Assembly (NCBI RefSeq): GCF_030867095.1
Contig: NC_081827.1
Coordinates: 27,404,001-27,468,000 of the forward strand
DNA from: Alligator mississippiensis
Lineage: Eukaryota; Chordata; Crocodylia; Alligatoridae
Reading direction: 5' to 3'
Length of the DNA: 64,000 bases
In this document: positions 34,230 to 45,165 of the stretch, one piece after another
How positions within the stretch are numbered: the stretch's first letter is position 1
How the letters are laid out: each line of letters begins with the position of its first letter
Made by a program: the position numbers and the translations under genes
The notes under the pieces: model-generated
Told to the model about the DNA's origin: nothing
Databases searched by the model: none
The model's input: only the letters and a program-made list of their open reading frames with translations

Positions 34230-35560
34230 AGAGATGAGGAGGCTGACAGCCAGAGGATTGACCCTGGGAATCTTGACTGGCCTGTGTAGGGCCCAGGGCC
34301 CAAAGGGTGAAACAGACCATGGTGGAGACTGCCAGAGCCTGGAGTTCTTGACTGGCCTTAGGTGCCCCCTTCAAGGGGTCAAGGGGCATGCATCATGGGA
34401 TGACGATGGCTGGTGGGTATGAGAGTGATCTGAGGCCAGAGATGGAGGACTCAGAGGGGAGACAGACCCTGGGCCAGGGGGCTCAGTGGTTAGTAGCCCA
34501 GGAGGGGTGTTGGACATCTAGGGGAAGCCCAGAGAGGGGCAAGCAAGATTAGGTAGGCCTGAAGACTGGTTCTGGGTAAGACCTGAAACTGCATCCTGCT
34601 GGGGTTAGTTAGATGGGGGAGCTGCCTGTGGCGGGGCAGCCTCCGGGAAATGCCACACATGGGCTATTCCAGGGAAAAGCAAGGATTGGGAGCTGGAAAA
34701 CTTCAGCTCCCACTGCTTTGTGGGTGACTCCATGGAGGGAGAAGGCTAGGGTAGCACACCGCAATAGAAAAGCACTTGGTGTGGGTCCAGAGGCACAGTG
34801 AGAGGCCAGGGAAGACCAGGGACCACACAGGTCCAGTTGCCCAGTGAGAGGCCGGAGCCTGGAGAGCAGCCAAGAAAGTGAAGAACTAATAGGGTCCAGG
34901 ACAAGGGACCAGAGAGGAGCTGACAGCCTGGGGAGGGACTCGGAGAAAGATGGAGGAGCCTAGAAGCCCAAGAAGTGGTTGGGTGAGACTGAGGGGTTTA
35001 AGTGCTCAGAGAGGGGCTAGAGGAGAGACTAAAGGGTCTGGCAACCAGAGTGGGACTGAGAGGCCTAGGTGCCGGAAGACCCAGTGAGGGGCTGTGCCAG
35101 CAACTGGTTGAACATCTGTAAGGATGCCATCTGCGAGGCATAGGACATTGTGTATTGCTGGTACAGAGCCATGTAATTGGTCCACAAGCCCATGATCACA
35201 ATCTGGGTGGTCAATGTAGTAAGACCAGGGCAGCCTCCCTATTGATCATTATATTTTCATTGAGACTTGGCACGTGAGACAGGAAGGCACCTTAGGGGCA
35301 GAGTGGGCATGTTTGTGGAGACACCATGGGGAGTCACCACCACTCCTGCGATCCTGACCATGTGGCATCAAGGAACACTCCTGCACACACACTCTGATGC
35401 ATGGCAAGTTACCCTGGGCATGGTAGGGGAGGCTAGGGTGAGCACCTGGCCAGGGTAGGGGAGGCTGGGGCCAGTGTGGCTCTGGTCAGACAGGCTCTGG
35501 TTTTGGGAGATGCATGCTGCCACCATGTGTGCCACCCTGCTTTTTTCTGGTGAAGGTTTT
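34230..35560. repeat. Purine-rich degenerate repeat block
   Basis: Words such as GAGAGGCC, CCCAGAGAGGGG, AGACCAGGG and GGGGCTGTG recur at irregular spacing to about 35110, then become sparse. It resembles the 27880-28215 block. Open frames here carry no motif. Confidence 0.45.
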
Positions 35561-35574
35561 TTGACACTAGGATC

Positions 35575-36125
35575 TAATTAGCAGTGCAGCAAATGCCTGC
35601 ATGTGCAGCGCATGCAGTTTACGGCACCACAGACAGGTCTTCAGTGCCACAAATCGCACATGCGTCTTCGTCTGCACACATCCATTAGGCATGTCCCCAC
35701 GAGGGGGAATGTGCCACCTCTAGTTGTCCCCAGGGAACACCCCTGTACTTGAGTGACATAATTCGGTGGGACAGTCCTGAAATGTGAACATGAAGTCCTG
35801 GTTCCAGGCTGAATGACTCTGGGACAGCATTTGTCCCAGATTCTCAGTATCATGCAGGGATCTGGGTTTTCCATTCTCTACAGAAAAACAGGGGAAACCC
35901 TTGCAAACTGGCAAATTATCTGGGCACACTCACCATGGCTCCACTCTGTAAAATAGGGTAGGATGAAGGATTTGCAATGTGTTAAATCACATCCTTTATA
36001 GGAAGTAAAGTTTTGTGTTGGAAGGAGAGTGGTTTGCTTGAAGAGGAATGCTTTGGTGTCAATAAATTAGCAGAGCGGCAAATGCCTGCACGTGTAGTTT
36101 GCAGGGCCACAGACCCGTCTTACCT
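35575..36125. repeat. Direct repeats flanking 420 bases
   Basis: About 65 bases at 35575-35642 (ATTAGCAGTGCAGCAAATGC ... CCACAGACAGGTCTT) recur at 36062-36123 (ATTAGCAGAGCGGCAAATGC ... CCACAGACCCGTCTT). By eye they are near 80% identical. The segment between is unidentified. Confidence 0.65.
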
Positions 36126-36129
36126 CACA

Positions 36130-38379
36130 TTTACTAAGCTCTACCTTTATTCTAGTAAAGACAAAACCTGAGAATTTCCCTCACGTTGCTTTCTGTTGTC
36201 TCCACGGCTCTTTGTATACAAGGACAGGCCTGAACATCACTCAGAGGGGACAGAGTTAAGACTGTGTGGAGTTGTGGTACAGGAGACATTACCTTAACTT
36301 CAGAGGACTAAGGTTATTTTACTTGGACTCTTTATATTCTCATTTTTAATTATTTAAATAATGAAGCAAATCACATTCTAGAAGGGTACAAGGCACTGGT
36401 GGGCATTGTTAACTCTTTCTAAACAAAATTCTTCAGCAGTAAATTACCTTTGTTTTATCAGGAAGGAGTGGTAGTGAAGGGGGCATGATTCAGGGGCAAC
36501 TGCAAATGGAGGGAAACAAAGGGTCTTCCCAGAATGATCTAACCGCCAGTCACTTAACAGCTGTACCTTCCTTCTGTTTCTTCCATGGCTTCAGAGGGCT
36601 GGAAAGACCAGGAAGAAGAGGAAAGTTGATAATCTCCCTGGGCTGTGAGGAGCACCTCTAGCATTTGGAAGCGACAAGGGAAATGCAATTTGTTGGTTAA
36701 TGCAGTGGGGAGACATTCGACTCAACTCTCTGCAGAACAGAAAGACTGCAGAGGTTGGGATTTCCCCTTTTATTTCAATGGCATGTTTTCAGCTGAACTG
36801 GAATATCCCATACAATTGGAGATTGTCAAGAGAGATCTGAGAAATGTGTGCCTACCCATTCATCTCAGTGCATTTTACCTATCCTATCTACCCCATATGA
36901 TATTGAGGAATATAATTTTTCATAACAATGTCTGTATCCATGTGTATTTCAAAGCAATTTGAGTATCAAAACAAATCCTTTGAGGTAGATTCTATGACCA
37001 AATGATAATGATCCCAGATTTTCACAACAAAATACACCAGTTTCTGTTGGGGAATGCCAACATTCAAGAGAATCAGGTTATGCACACATATTTTAGACTA
37101 TTTTGAACATGACAAAAGGCTCATTTGTGAAGTGCTGTATATCAGCATCTTCTTGATCAAAAGACCCAAAATTTGTACCATATGCCTCAGCCCCTCTTGC
37201 AGGTCTCCAATTTTTAATTTTTATGCAGATTTTTAAAATATTAAAATCAGCTACTCAATAGGAGGCTGCATATGAAGAACCCAAAGTGATCCCAAAGTTC
37301 AACTTGATCCCTTGGCTTGATGAGTCATAGCCATTCCTAAAGCAGTATAAGTATGCATGTGGTGTTCTGGGAACTCTGAAATATTAGTTCTTAAAGAAAA
37401 AACTCTGCTCCTTGGGAAAGAGTTTCAAAAGAAGGCTTGTTGTAGCCTCCCACCCAAAGCAGATGGAAGGTGGGAACAAGCACAGCAGAATTCTCAGAAA
37501 TCTGCCAAGGGCAAGACTGAAACTCACAGTGAATGAGTAAGGCTCTGTTTCAATGGACATCCCTAAACAGGGAAGTCGTTATAGTTTGCAATGTATTGCA
37601 AATCATAGCTTGCATTCGAATTTAGAGTATGACAACCATTCCACATTGGCCTTATTTTTCAAAAGTGGCTGGTTATTTGGGAAATTTGCATTCCCACTCC
37701 TTATCTCCTTAATCACACCTTTGGAGGGTCCTCCTCAAACCCCCAACTTTCTGTGGAAGTTTCTCAGGTCTTTGCTCTTGGTTTCCTTCTCTTCTCCTAC
37801 TGTACCTTTTTATCTGGGGAGTCACATCCACAGATACAAATTCAATTATCATTTCTATAATGAGAATTCATAGATCTACCTTTCTCTTCCAGGCCTGTCT
37901 CTTGCAAGGACTAAAATCTCAGCCTGTCTCTCTGACATCTCCCTCCTGCCTGCCTCCTATGCCTCCTCACCCCAGTGCTTGCCACTCCTTCCCCAATTGT
38001 ATTCCCCAGAGAGCCTGACCCCAAGCACCACTTACAGTCCATCACGGCTCTGACTCTGGCCATGGGCATAGTGCACATGGTTGCTCTGGCTGCCACCCAG
38101 TCAGGTGGCAATGGTTGTGGTGGTGGCAGCTTTGGCACCTGGCCCCAGTCCCAGTCTTGGTACTGGAGTTGGAGCTGGGGCCAAAGCTGCTGACCCCAGA
38201 GTCAGAGCTGTAGCAGCTTCACCCCCACCCCCAGCCTTGTGCTTGAATCTAAGAAGAGGAGGGCTTTCCTTTTCCATATTGAACGGGGAGAAAAATCTCA
38301 TTTGGGATTTGAGTAAATACAATATTATGGAGATTGACAATTTAACTGGGGATTCGGCAGCTTCATAGAGGATACATCC
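36130..38379. other. Non-coding DNA, no gene recognised
   Basis: About 2.2 kb of mostly AT-rich unique-looking sequence. Open frames of 105-106 codons at 36645 and 37553 have no motif or splice context. Part of 37880-38240 is GC-rich with short GTGGCTGG/CTGCCAC words. Confidence 0.5.
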
Positions 38380-38582
38380 ATCAATGGCACCTCAAAATTA
38401 GGACTTCCTAGCCAAGGACTGACAGCTGTAGTGGTAGAAGGGCAGGGGATGTATCATTCTGTGTATGCCATGCTTAAGTACCTTTTCGTTAGCATCCTCT
38501 CTTTGCCATGGTGACAGACAGGATAGTGGACTAGATGGACCTGTGGCTTAATCTACTATGGTATTTTTTATGTTCTTAGGCT
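38380..38582 (+). mobile_element. CR1/L3-like 3' end
   Basis: The block GACAGGATAGTGGACTAGAT with GGACCTGTGGCTTAATCTAC, ending in TTTTATGTTCTTA, is the familiar 3' end of an old chicken-repeat-type LINE. Part of the same unit lies reversed at 44937-45060. Confidence 0.6.
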
Positions 38583-38599
38583 GAACAATATTGTGTCAT

Positions 38600-39990
38600 T
38601 GCTTTCTGCTGTTCCCCACAACATTCTTGCAAGCAAGCTAAGAAAGTACAGATTGGATGAATGGACTGTAAGGTGGATAGAAAACTGACTGGATCACTGG
38701 GCTCAAAGGGTAGTAATAAATGTCTCGTTGTCTAGCTGGGAGCCGGTATCAAGTGGAGGGGTTGTCCTGGGGCCACTTTTGTTCAGTATCTTCATCAGTG
38801 ACCTGGAAGATTGGATGGAGTGCACCGTCAGCAAATTTGCAGATGACCACAACCTGAGGGGAGTAGTAAATATGCTGGAGAGTAGGGCTAGGATTCAGAG
38901 AGACCTCAACAAATTGGAGGATTGGACCAAAATAAATCTTATGAGGTTCAATAAGGACAACTGCAAAGTCCTGCAACTGAAATGGAACAATCCCATGCAC
39001 CGGTACAGACTGGGGACTGACTGGCTAAGCAGCAGCTCTGAAGAAAAAGACCTGGGTGTTACAGCAGAAAGTAAGCTGAATATGAGCCAAGTGTGCCCTT
39101 GTTGCCAAGGAAGCTAATGGCATACTAGGCTGCATTAGTAGGAATGTTGCCAGCAGATCAAGGGATTCCTCTCTTTTCAATACTGGTCAGCCACTTCTGG
39201 AGTACTGTGTGCAGTTTTGGGACTCCCACTATATAAAGGATGTGGACAAATATTAGAGAGTGCAGCAGAAAGCAATAAAAATGGATAGAGGGCTGTGGCA
39301 CATGGCTTATGAGGAGCGGCTAAAGGAACTAGGCATATTTAGCCTGTAAAAGAGGGGCACCTATACATGAGTGCAGATGCTGTTCCAATGCGTTGGAATT
39401 CCAGCATATTGGAGCAGACTCAATTAATCAAGTCTGCTGGAGCGTGGCAAATGTCATGCTCCAGTAGCCTCCTGTGTCTTGTGTGTCAGTGTCCCCATGC
39501 CTACAAATGGCAGTGGGGGTACTTGAAGTAAAGCTTGTCTGACAAGCTTTAGTTCAAGCACCCCCACTGCCACTTTTCAGTGCGGGGATGCTGATACATG
39601 AGATACGATGGCGCTTTAGTGCCAGCCCTCCACACCCACCTGCAGAGCACATGTAAAAGTGCCCAAGAAGACTGAGGGAGGATTTAAGTAGCCTTGAACT
39701 ACCTGATGGGGGTTCCAAAAAGGAAGGAGCTAAACTGTTCTCACTGGTGGCAGATGACTGAACAAGGAGCAATGGTCTCAAGTTGCAGCAAGGGAAGTTT
39801 AGCTTAGATATTAGGAAATTCTTTCTTGCTAGGAGAGTAGCAAAAGCACTGGAACAGGTTACCTAGAGAGGTTGTGGAATCTCCATCCTTGGAGGTTTTT
39901 AAGACCCAGCTAGACAAAGCCTTGGCTGGTATGATCTAGCTGGGGACGGTCCTATTTTGAGCAGGAGGTTGGACTAGATCCACAGCAGGG
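38600..39990 (+). mobile_element. CR1 LINE fragment, split by a DNA transposon (38600-39354 and 39665-39990)
   Basis: It aligns by eye with 52395-53280. It encodes YRLDEWTVRWIEN, then VLGPLLFSIFISDLEDWME, FADDHNLRG and the thumb, with stops and frame changes. After the insertion the C-terminal part resumes (GGFKSSLELPDGGS-type) and ends GTTGGACTAGATC. Confidence 0.85.
39355..39664. mobile_element. Palindromic DNA transposon inside CR1
   Basis: Ends GGGCACCTATACATG and, reversed, GGGCACTTTTACATG. The core is a long inverted repeat centred near 39540. Arms of about 60 bases (39480-39539 and 39541-39605) pair with few mismatches, the innermost 18 bp with one. No transposase is present. The same family occurs at 20740-21050. 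Confidence 0.8.
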
Positions 39991-39992
39991 AC

Positions 39993-40097
39993 TGTCTTTT
40001 CATCCATCTTTGTATGGTTCCCAGCACAATGGGCTCCTGCTTGTGCTCAGGGCTCGTAGATCTTATGGAAAGACAAATAACAGCATTAATAAAGATA
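39993..40097 (+). repeat. Short dispersed repeat, second copy at 22545
   Basis: Contains TCCCAGCACAATGGGCTCCT, GCTCGTAGATCTTATGGAAA and ATTAATAAA. It lies directly after the CR1 3' end. Family not named. Confidence 0.45.
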
Positions 40098-40297
40098 TGT
40101 AACACTAACAGAGACAGTGATAACAGCATAAATGGAAGCTTTTTTAAAGAAGTAGAACCAGGAAATTAAGATGGCTCTTAAATGGCCAACCAGACTGCAT
40201 GTTCAAATCTGCAAGGGAAATCTGAGAAAAGAACTAAATACTTCATGCAAAATTTGGACAGTTGAGAATAATCCTCAAATAAAATTTAATTTGTGGC

Positions 40298-41020
40298 ATG
40301 GGACAAAGGTGCTCAACCTCCTGCCCCCGCAGGCTGGATGAGTGGCTTGGAGCTGGCTCACAAGCCAATTCCCACAGGCAGGTTTGGTTTGGGGGCTGGA
40401 TCCAGCATAGGGGTAGTGTACAGGGTCTGTGGGTACAATATAGCATGCTGGTCTTGCCCCATGCATTGGATCCAGCCATAAAGTGACTTCACACACCAGG
40501 GTGATCCAGCACACAGGGCCATGTCATCTGGCCCATGGGGTTCCCCACAGGTCTGGAAATGTTGTGGTGGCAGCAATGGCTGTCCTCAGGTGACAGCTGC
40601 TTGAGCTGCGCAGTGTGGATTTATGCTGCTGCTGTGGTGAAAAAACAGGCAGCAGGGCAGGCTCCCTGAGGTACCTCCCTCAACCCCTGGGTGCAGGGCT
40701 GTGGCTCCCATGGCAAAGCCTCCTGGGGAAAGGGCATCCATTCCACTCCTGTCCCCCAGATACACTACTGGCAGGAGAGCTGTGTCTACCCTGCTCCTAG
40801 GGCCACAGACTCATAGGGAGATGGGGCATACTGGCACCCTGAGTTAGTGCCCCTCTTACCCTACCCTAGTTGCATTAGTGTTGCTACTGTCACCCAATTT
40901 CCAGGAGCCCCACAAGCTGGATGACTCCAACCTGTGGGCTGGATTAGGCCCACAGACTGCACCAATGCCATAGGAAACTTTGGCTTTTCCTTGCTTGAAA
41001 CAAAATTCTGGAGCACAAAC
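40298..41020. repeat. Dispersed GC-rich repeat, partial copies at 43459 and 1316
   Basis: The start 'ggtgctcaacctcctgcccc' matches the hAT-like end at 1316. GCAGGCTGGATG, AGCTGGCTCACAAGCCAATT, GGATCCAGCA and GGGTCTG.GGGTACA recur at 43490-43600. The right limit is uncertain; ATAGGAAACTTTGGC near 40975 may mark it. Confidence 0.5.
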
Positions 41021-42342
41021 CATCCAAAATAGAGAGAACAAAGTAACTGCTTTATAAATGCCTGAAGTGGAAACAAGAAGTAGTGGGGGTCTTACCTCTG
41101 ACTAAAATCAGTGCTGGCAGGAGCTTTTACCTGACCATGAAGAAAGAAAATGCAGATGGACTTTTACTTGCTTTTGCGGGGGAGGAGGGGGGGTGTTGTT
41201 GTTTTGGAAACAGCATTGCCCAGGAATATGTCCAAAACAAAACAAGAAGGGGGATGGCATTTCTAAGTGTGATCGATTATGCCAAATATAGCTTCAGGGA
41301 ATGATGGCATGGGGCTTTTGACACGGGGCTTCCCCAGGATGGGCATGCAAGTGCTGCAAGATATTGGCCGGTTGATGAATTTATTTGTATGGAACTCTAG
41401 CGTCCGTGGGAAGGTATTCTTGGGTGAATCTGCAGCCTTTTCAATCAAGTCTAAGATGAGTCCATCACTAGGGGCTGAAGCTCACTTTTATGAGCTGAGT
41501 CACTGCTACCAGAAATGGCCTTTTAGGTAACAATTTAAATTCTCAGGACTGGAATTTTTTAAAGGAATTTTCAATGATTGTCCAGTAGCACATTTATATT
41601 ATAAGACTTTTTAATAGAGAAGCATTACTGAACCTAACTATATGAAGCCACATGGATTGTGCTCAGTCTTTGATTAATAATGAACCTAATTTGCCAAAAC
41701 AGCTGCTACATGTCCCTGGATATAGATAGTCACTTGGTCACATTCACACAAGTGAAGAAGGCAGTTAAGCAGTCTTTATGCTAGGACACACAGGGATCCA
41801 CTTGAACCTCAGTGCAAGGCCTGTCCAAAACCTACATATTTCATCAAGTTTATGTGATTAAAACACACCAGTTTGTGTAGCCAATGGCACACAAAGGGAT
41901 TATGTGATTGGCATCACTTCTGGCCACCTTCAGCTCTTTGACTCCAATTACCAGACAGATTTACATCTGCATTGCCTGGGGGTTACCTTTGGCATGAGTC
42001 TAAAATGACGTTTAAACTCTGGCTTGCAGATCCATAGTAAGACACTTGATCCACTCTGTCACTGTGCTTCAGCTCTCAGTGCACCATATCATAATTTTTT
42101 TTTTGATTTGGAACTGATGTGCTTCTGACAGATTGCTTGCAAGATGCTTATGTAACATGAACAACCTGCTTGGAAGCACTAGAAATGTGGACTGACAGAA
42201 GCACTTCAGGTTGGAACAGACCACAATACTCCCAGTGATCACTTGAGATTAAAATCTTTGTGCCACAGATCATCAAAACTCAGATGCCAGTGTTGAGAAC
42301 CATCCGTATTTGGATCAGGATGGAGCTATTAAGACCCTCAGG
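41021..42342. other. Non-coding DNA, no gene recognised
   Basis: Unique-looking AT-rich sequence. The overlapping short frames at 41083-41530 show no motif. Confidence 0.5.
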
Positions 42343-42532
42343 CTAGGGACAGAACTTAAACATAAACTGGTATAAGTGATTGGAAACTGGTTCAGATCTG
42401 TAGCGCAACACAAGTTTAGTGCACATAAACTGCTTTCAAAATGGCCAAAACTGGTTGAAGATAAACCTGGATGGGTGCAGTATCAAATTGAACTGATTTA
42501 GCTTAAATCAGTTTATTGAACTTCTGTCCCAG
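42343..42532. mobile_element. hAT-like MITE
   Basis: The 190-bp element has ends CTAGGGACAGAACTTAAACA and, reversed, CTGGGACAGAAGTTCAATAA, both leading into AAACTG. Size and ends suit a hAT-derived MITE. Flanking 8-mers do not match. Confidence 0.65.
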
Positions 42533-43458
42533 AGCTCCTCCAGGTTCAAGTTAACTCACAGTCCCCCAGCATCCCAGGAAGCTTTGCACCTCCCTGGGCA
42601 GCTAGGTTTGGCCCAAGCTGTTTGCCAAACAGGGAGCTGTGCTCTAGTGCCCCCCTGCCTGGCTTCTGGCCTGAGCCACTGCAGGTGTGTGTGGCTGCAT
42701 TTCCAGAATCAAAAGTGAATGTCTGTTCACTTGCTTATCTGTTCAATCTACACAGCTTAGACTATCTGCAAAGCAGGGCCGTTGCTGGGGTGGGTGAATT
42801 GGTGCGCCCGCCCCAGGCCCCACAGAGCCGGACGGAGCAGCCGTGGCAAGTCTGTGCTGCCACCAGCTTCATGTCCAGCTGCTTGGCACCCCCCATCCCT
42901 GCCGAATCCGCCACTGGCTTCCTTGCATCTGTGGGCCCCACACAGCCTGATTTGCCTCGGCCCCCACGCTGCTCAGGTCATCTCTGCTGCAAAGATTGAA
43001 TTGATTCAGCCTCAGGCTTTTTGACTGTCTGTATTTAACCTCAAAGTATCTCAGGGCAAATACTGCGGGATCACACAATATTCAGACTTATACTGAGAGG
43101 TGAAAAATGCTATGGACATATATAGAATATTCTAAGGCTATTACTGTAACACCACTCTAAGAGATTAATCAGTGTTTACTGTTCTTGGCTCACTGGGTGG
43201 GATTCATCACTGGGTAGGAAGTGCAGTCACCAGTTAATTAATACAAGTCACTAATACATGATGCAATACCAATAGCGCAGTTCTCTCTCTCCCCCTTTCA
43301 GGGAAATAGCAGCCTGGTTTGTTGCAATTCAAGAGGAGGCAACCTGCAGAGAGCAAGGGCCCCCATTTGGCAGGCGCGTGCACTTGCACTGGTGCTAAGA
43401 ACCCCACACCTGAGCCCGGGCCTTCCCGGGTGCTGCGCTGCAAGCTAAACAGGTGTGG
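42533..43458. other. Non-coding upstream DNA
   Basis: It includes a GC-rich patch at 42770-42965 without a recognised family, then AT-rich sequence. No exon was recognised. Confidence 0.45.
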
Positions 43459-43600
43459 TCCAGGCTTGGGGGCTGGTCCCTAGCCCTGCAGGCTGGATGC
43501 ATGGCATGGAGCTGGTTCACAAGCCAATTCCCACAGCCAGGCTCAGTTTGTGGGTTGGATCCAGCACACGGGTGGTGTGCAGGGTCTGCGGGTACACCAC
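43459..43600. repeat. Dispersed repeat fragment upstream of the promoter
   Basis: About 110 bases match 40320-40435, with AGCTGGTTCACAAGCCAATT and then GGATCCAGCACACGGG. It lies about 180 bases before the CpG island and may mark the edge of repeat-tolerant DNA. Confidence 0.6.
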
Positions 43601-43602
43601 CT

Positions 43603-43672
43603 TGGTAGAAGTCCACCAGCTTGGTAGGTGGACCTTGGTAGAAGTCCCTTGGTAGATGTCCACCAGCTCCAC
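43603..43672. repeat. Short tandem repeat, CTTGGTAGAAGTCCACCAG units
   Basis: Four imperfect units of 12-20 bases: CTTGGTAGAAGTCCACCAG, CTTGGTAGGTGGAC, CTTGGTAGAAGTCC and CTTGGTAGATGTCCACCAG. Confidence 0.8.
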
Positions 43673-43779
43673 CCAAGGGCAGGAGCTTTGCCAAGCAAGC
43701 CACCTGGTGCCAGCGCAGCTCTGGGGTCCCACCGTTGTCCCCCGCTCTCCTAACAAGGGCAGGAGGCGGGTGAAACTGG

Positions 43780-44135
43780 CCCATGGCCCTTTCTCCTGGA
43801 AGGCCGCGGGGCCTCAGCGCGGGGCTGACTGCGGGCTCTGCGCCGGCGCCCACCCCGAGGCACCCCGGGGGGCGGGTCTCCCAGGCCGCGCGGGGCCGCT
43901 GTGCGGGGCGGGGGCGGGGCGGGGCGGGCTGGGCCGCCGCAGCCCCGCGGGGGTTGCCATGGTTTCGCGGTCACATGCGCGCGAGGTCCCCCGCGGGGCG
44001 GGCGGGGCGGGATGCTCAGTCGGTGCCGGGGCCGCGGAGCGCGAGCAGCTGCTGCCGTCGCAGCTGGAGCCGGAGCCCGGAGCCGGTCCCGCAGCGCCGC
44101 CCCGCCCCGCCCCGCACCCCCTCGGGGCTCCCGGC
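43780..44135 (+). promoter_or_regulatory. PRKAR2B: CpG-island promoter and 5' UTR of PRKAR2B
   Basis: Base composition changes abruptly from mixed repeat DNA to very GC- and CpG-rich sequence just before the exon, and the island runs about 120 bases into the intron. GC boxes of the GGGGCGGGG type cluster at about 43903-43929 and 43995-44013, with reverse-strand CCCCGCCCC motifs at about 44095-44120. No TATA box is visible. This fits a dispersed, Sp1-type promoter. The transcription start cannot be fixed from sequence. An ATG at 43959 in GCCATGG context lies within this stretch, in frame with the main start. Confidence 0.8.
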
Positions 44136-44442
44136 ATGAGCATCTCCATCCCGGCGGGGCTGACGGAGCTGCTGCAGGGCTTCACGGTGGAGGTGCTGCG
44201 CAGCCAGCCCGGCGACCTGCTGGACTTCGCGCTCCAGTACTTCGGGCGCCTCAAGGCGGAGGCGGAGGCGGCGGCCGAGAGCGGCCGCAAGGCGGGGGGG
44301 TCCCCGCCCGGCCATGCCCGCGCCGCCGGCCTCGCGCCCCGCCGCGGCCCCGCCGCCGCCGCCAGCGCCCGCGGCGTCAACTTCGCCGAGGAGCCCGTGC
44401 AGACCGACTCCGAGAGCGCCGACGACGAGGACGACTTCCCGG
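44136..44442 (+). CDS. PRKAR2B: cAMP-dependent protein kinase type II-beta regulatory subunit, coding exon 1
   Basis: The product binds and inhibits PKA catalytic subunits and is anchored by AKAPs; cAMP releases the catalytic subunit. The exon encodes 102 complete codons plus one base. Residues 1-40 read as the RII dimerisation/docking helix bundle, beginning [16 protein letters not shown], with the AKAP-contacting Ile3 and Ile5 kept. Residues 41-79 are a low-complexity Ala/Gly/Arg linker. Residues 80-99 ([20 protein letters not shown]) match the acidic RII-beta block rather than RII-alpha. The pseudosubstrate site and both cAMP-binding domains lie in later exons that I did not find here. The start was chosen because it gives the family N-terminus; the context has G at -3. 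The exon ends at G|GTACGG, a phase-1 donor. The frame stays open past the donor and also 480 bases upstream, which reflects GC richness. The family call is very strong; the exact donor is inferred. Confidence 0.95.
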
Positions 44443-44936
44443 GTACGGTCGGGCCGGGGTCCCTGCTTCCCTCCGGCGGGCGGGCGGGCGGGCCGGGTCC
44501 CTGCTCTGGGCCTGCCGCAGCCCGGCGGGGACCGGGGGCCAAACCTACCGGTCTGGGATCTCCACCACTGCCTGCACCCCAGGGTGCCCCGAGCACCCCT
44601 CTGCCTGGTACCCTGTACCCAGGGGCAGGCAGCCCCCGGCACAGGGGCCCACAAAGGCATTTTGCTTCTGGGGGCTGGGGCTGCGCTGCCACTACAAGGA
44701 CGGGACCCTTCGTGTCTCCCTTGCCACCTGCCCTTGGCGGGCCAGGATCTTGCAAAGGGAGGTAGGTGGTGGGTGTTTTTGGCACTCTGCTCCCTGCTAT
44801 ATACCTGGCGCTCCACCTCTAGCTATAGCCTTGTATACCTAGCGTTCCCCTGCTAGTTAAACCGGCACCGTTACTTCTGTCATATATGAACAGGCAGCAG
44901 CGGTGCATCCATTGGCTCTGGTGCTCTGTGGCTGCT

Positions 44937-45060
44937 GGACATAAGAACGGAGCATGTAAGAATTGCCGTCCGTTGGGTCAGGCCCCCTTCTCGGTGCCCT
45001 GTGTCACAGGGTGGCAGAGAGTGGATGCGGAAAGGGAGAGTGAATTGGGTAGGACCAGGG
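44937..45060 (-). mobile_element. CR1/L3-like 3' fragment
   Basis: ACATAAGAACGGAGCATGTA and GTTGGGTCAGGCCC are the reverse of the 3' end seen at 38510-38582. It is diverged and lies just inside intron 1. Confidence 0.5.
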
Positions 45061-45165
45061 CTTTTTTTTTTTCTTTCTTTTGACCCCACTGTTCCTCTCT
45101 CACTTGCAGCCCTCTGGCATTAAAGGTCTAGGACTTACTGCATGTGCGCTTAAATTCATATTTCA

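Noticed and set aside
36645-36962. 105-codon plus-strand frame as a gene
   Set aside because: No motif, no neighbouring exon signals, and a length expected by chance in AT-rich DNA of this size.
39347-39672. 8-bp hAT target duplication around the palindromic transposon
   Set aside because: Left TAAAAGAG and right AAGAAGAC do not match well enough to claim a duplication.
43656-44765. 369-codon plus-strand frame taken as one protein
   Set aside because: Only 44136-44442 matches RII-beta; the rest is 5' UTR and intron kept open by GC content. The part from 43959 is kept as a finding only.
43814-44785. 323-codon open frame on the minus strand across the CpG island
   Set aside because: GC-rich DNA has few stops in any frame; it is antisense to the clear PRKAR2B exon and shows only Pro/Ala/Arg-rich low complexity.
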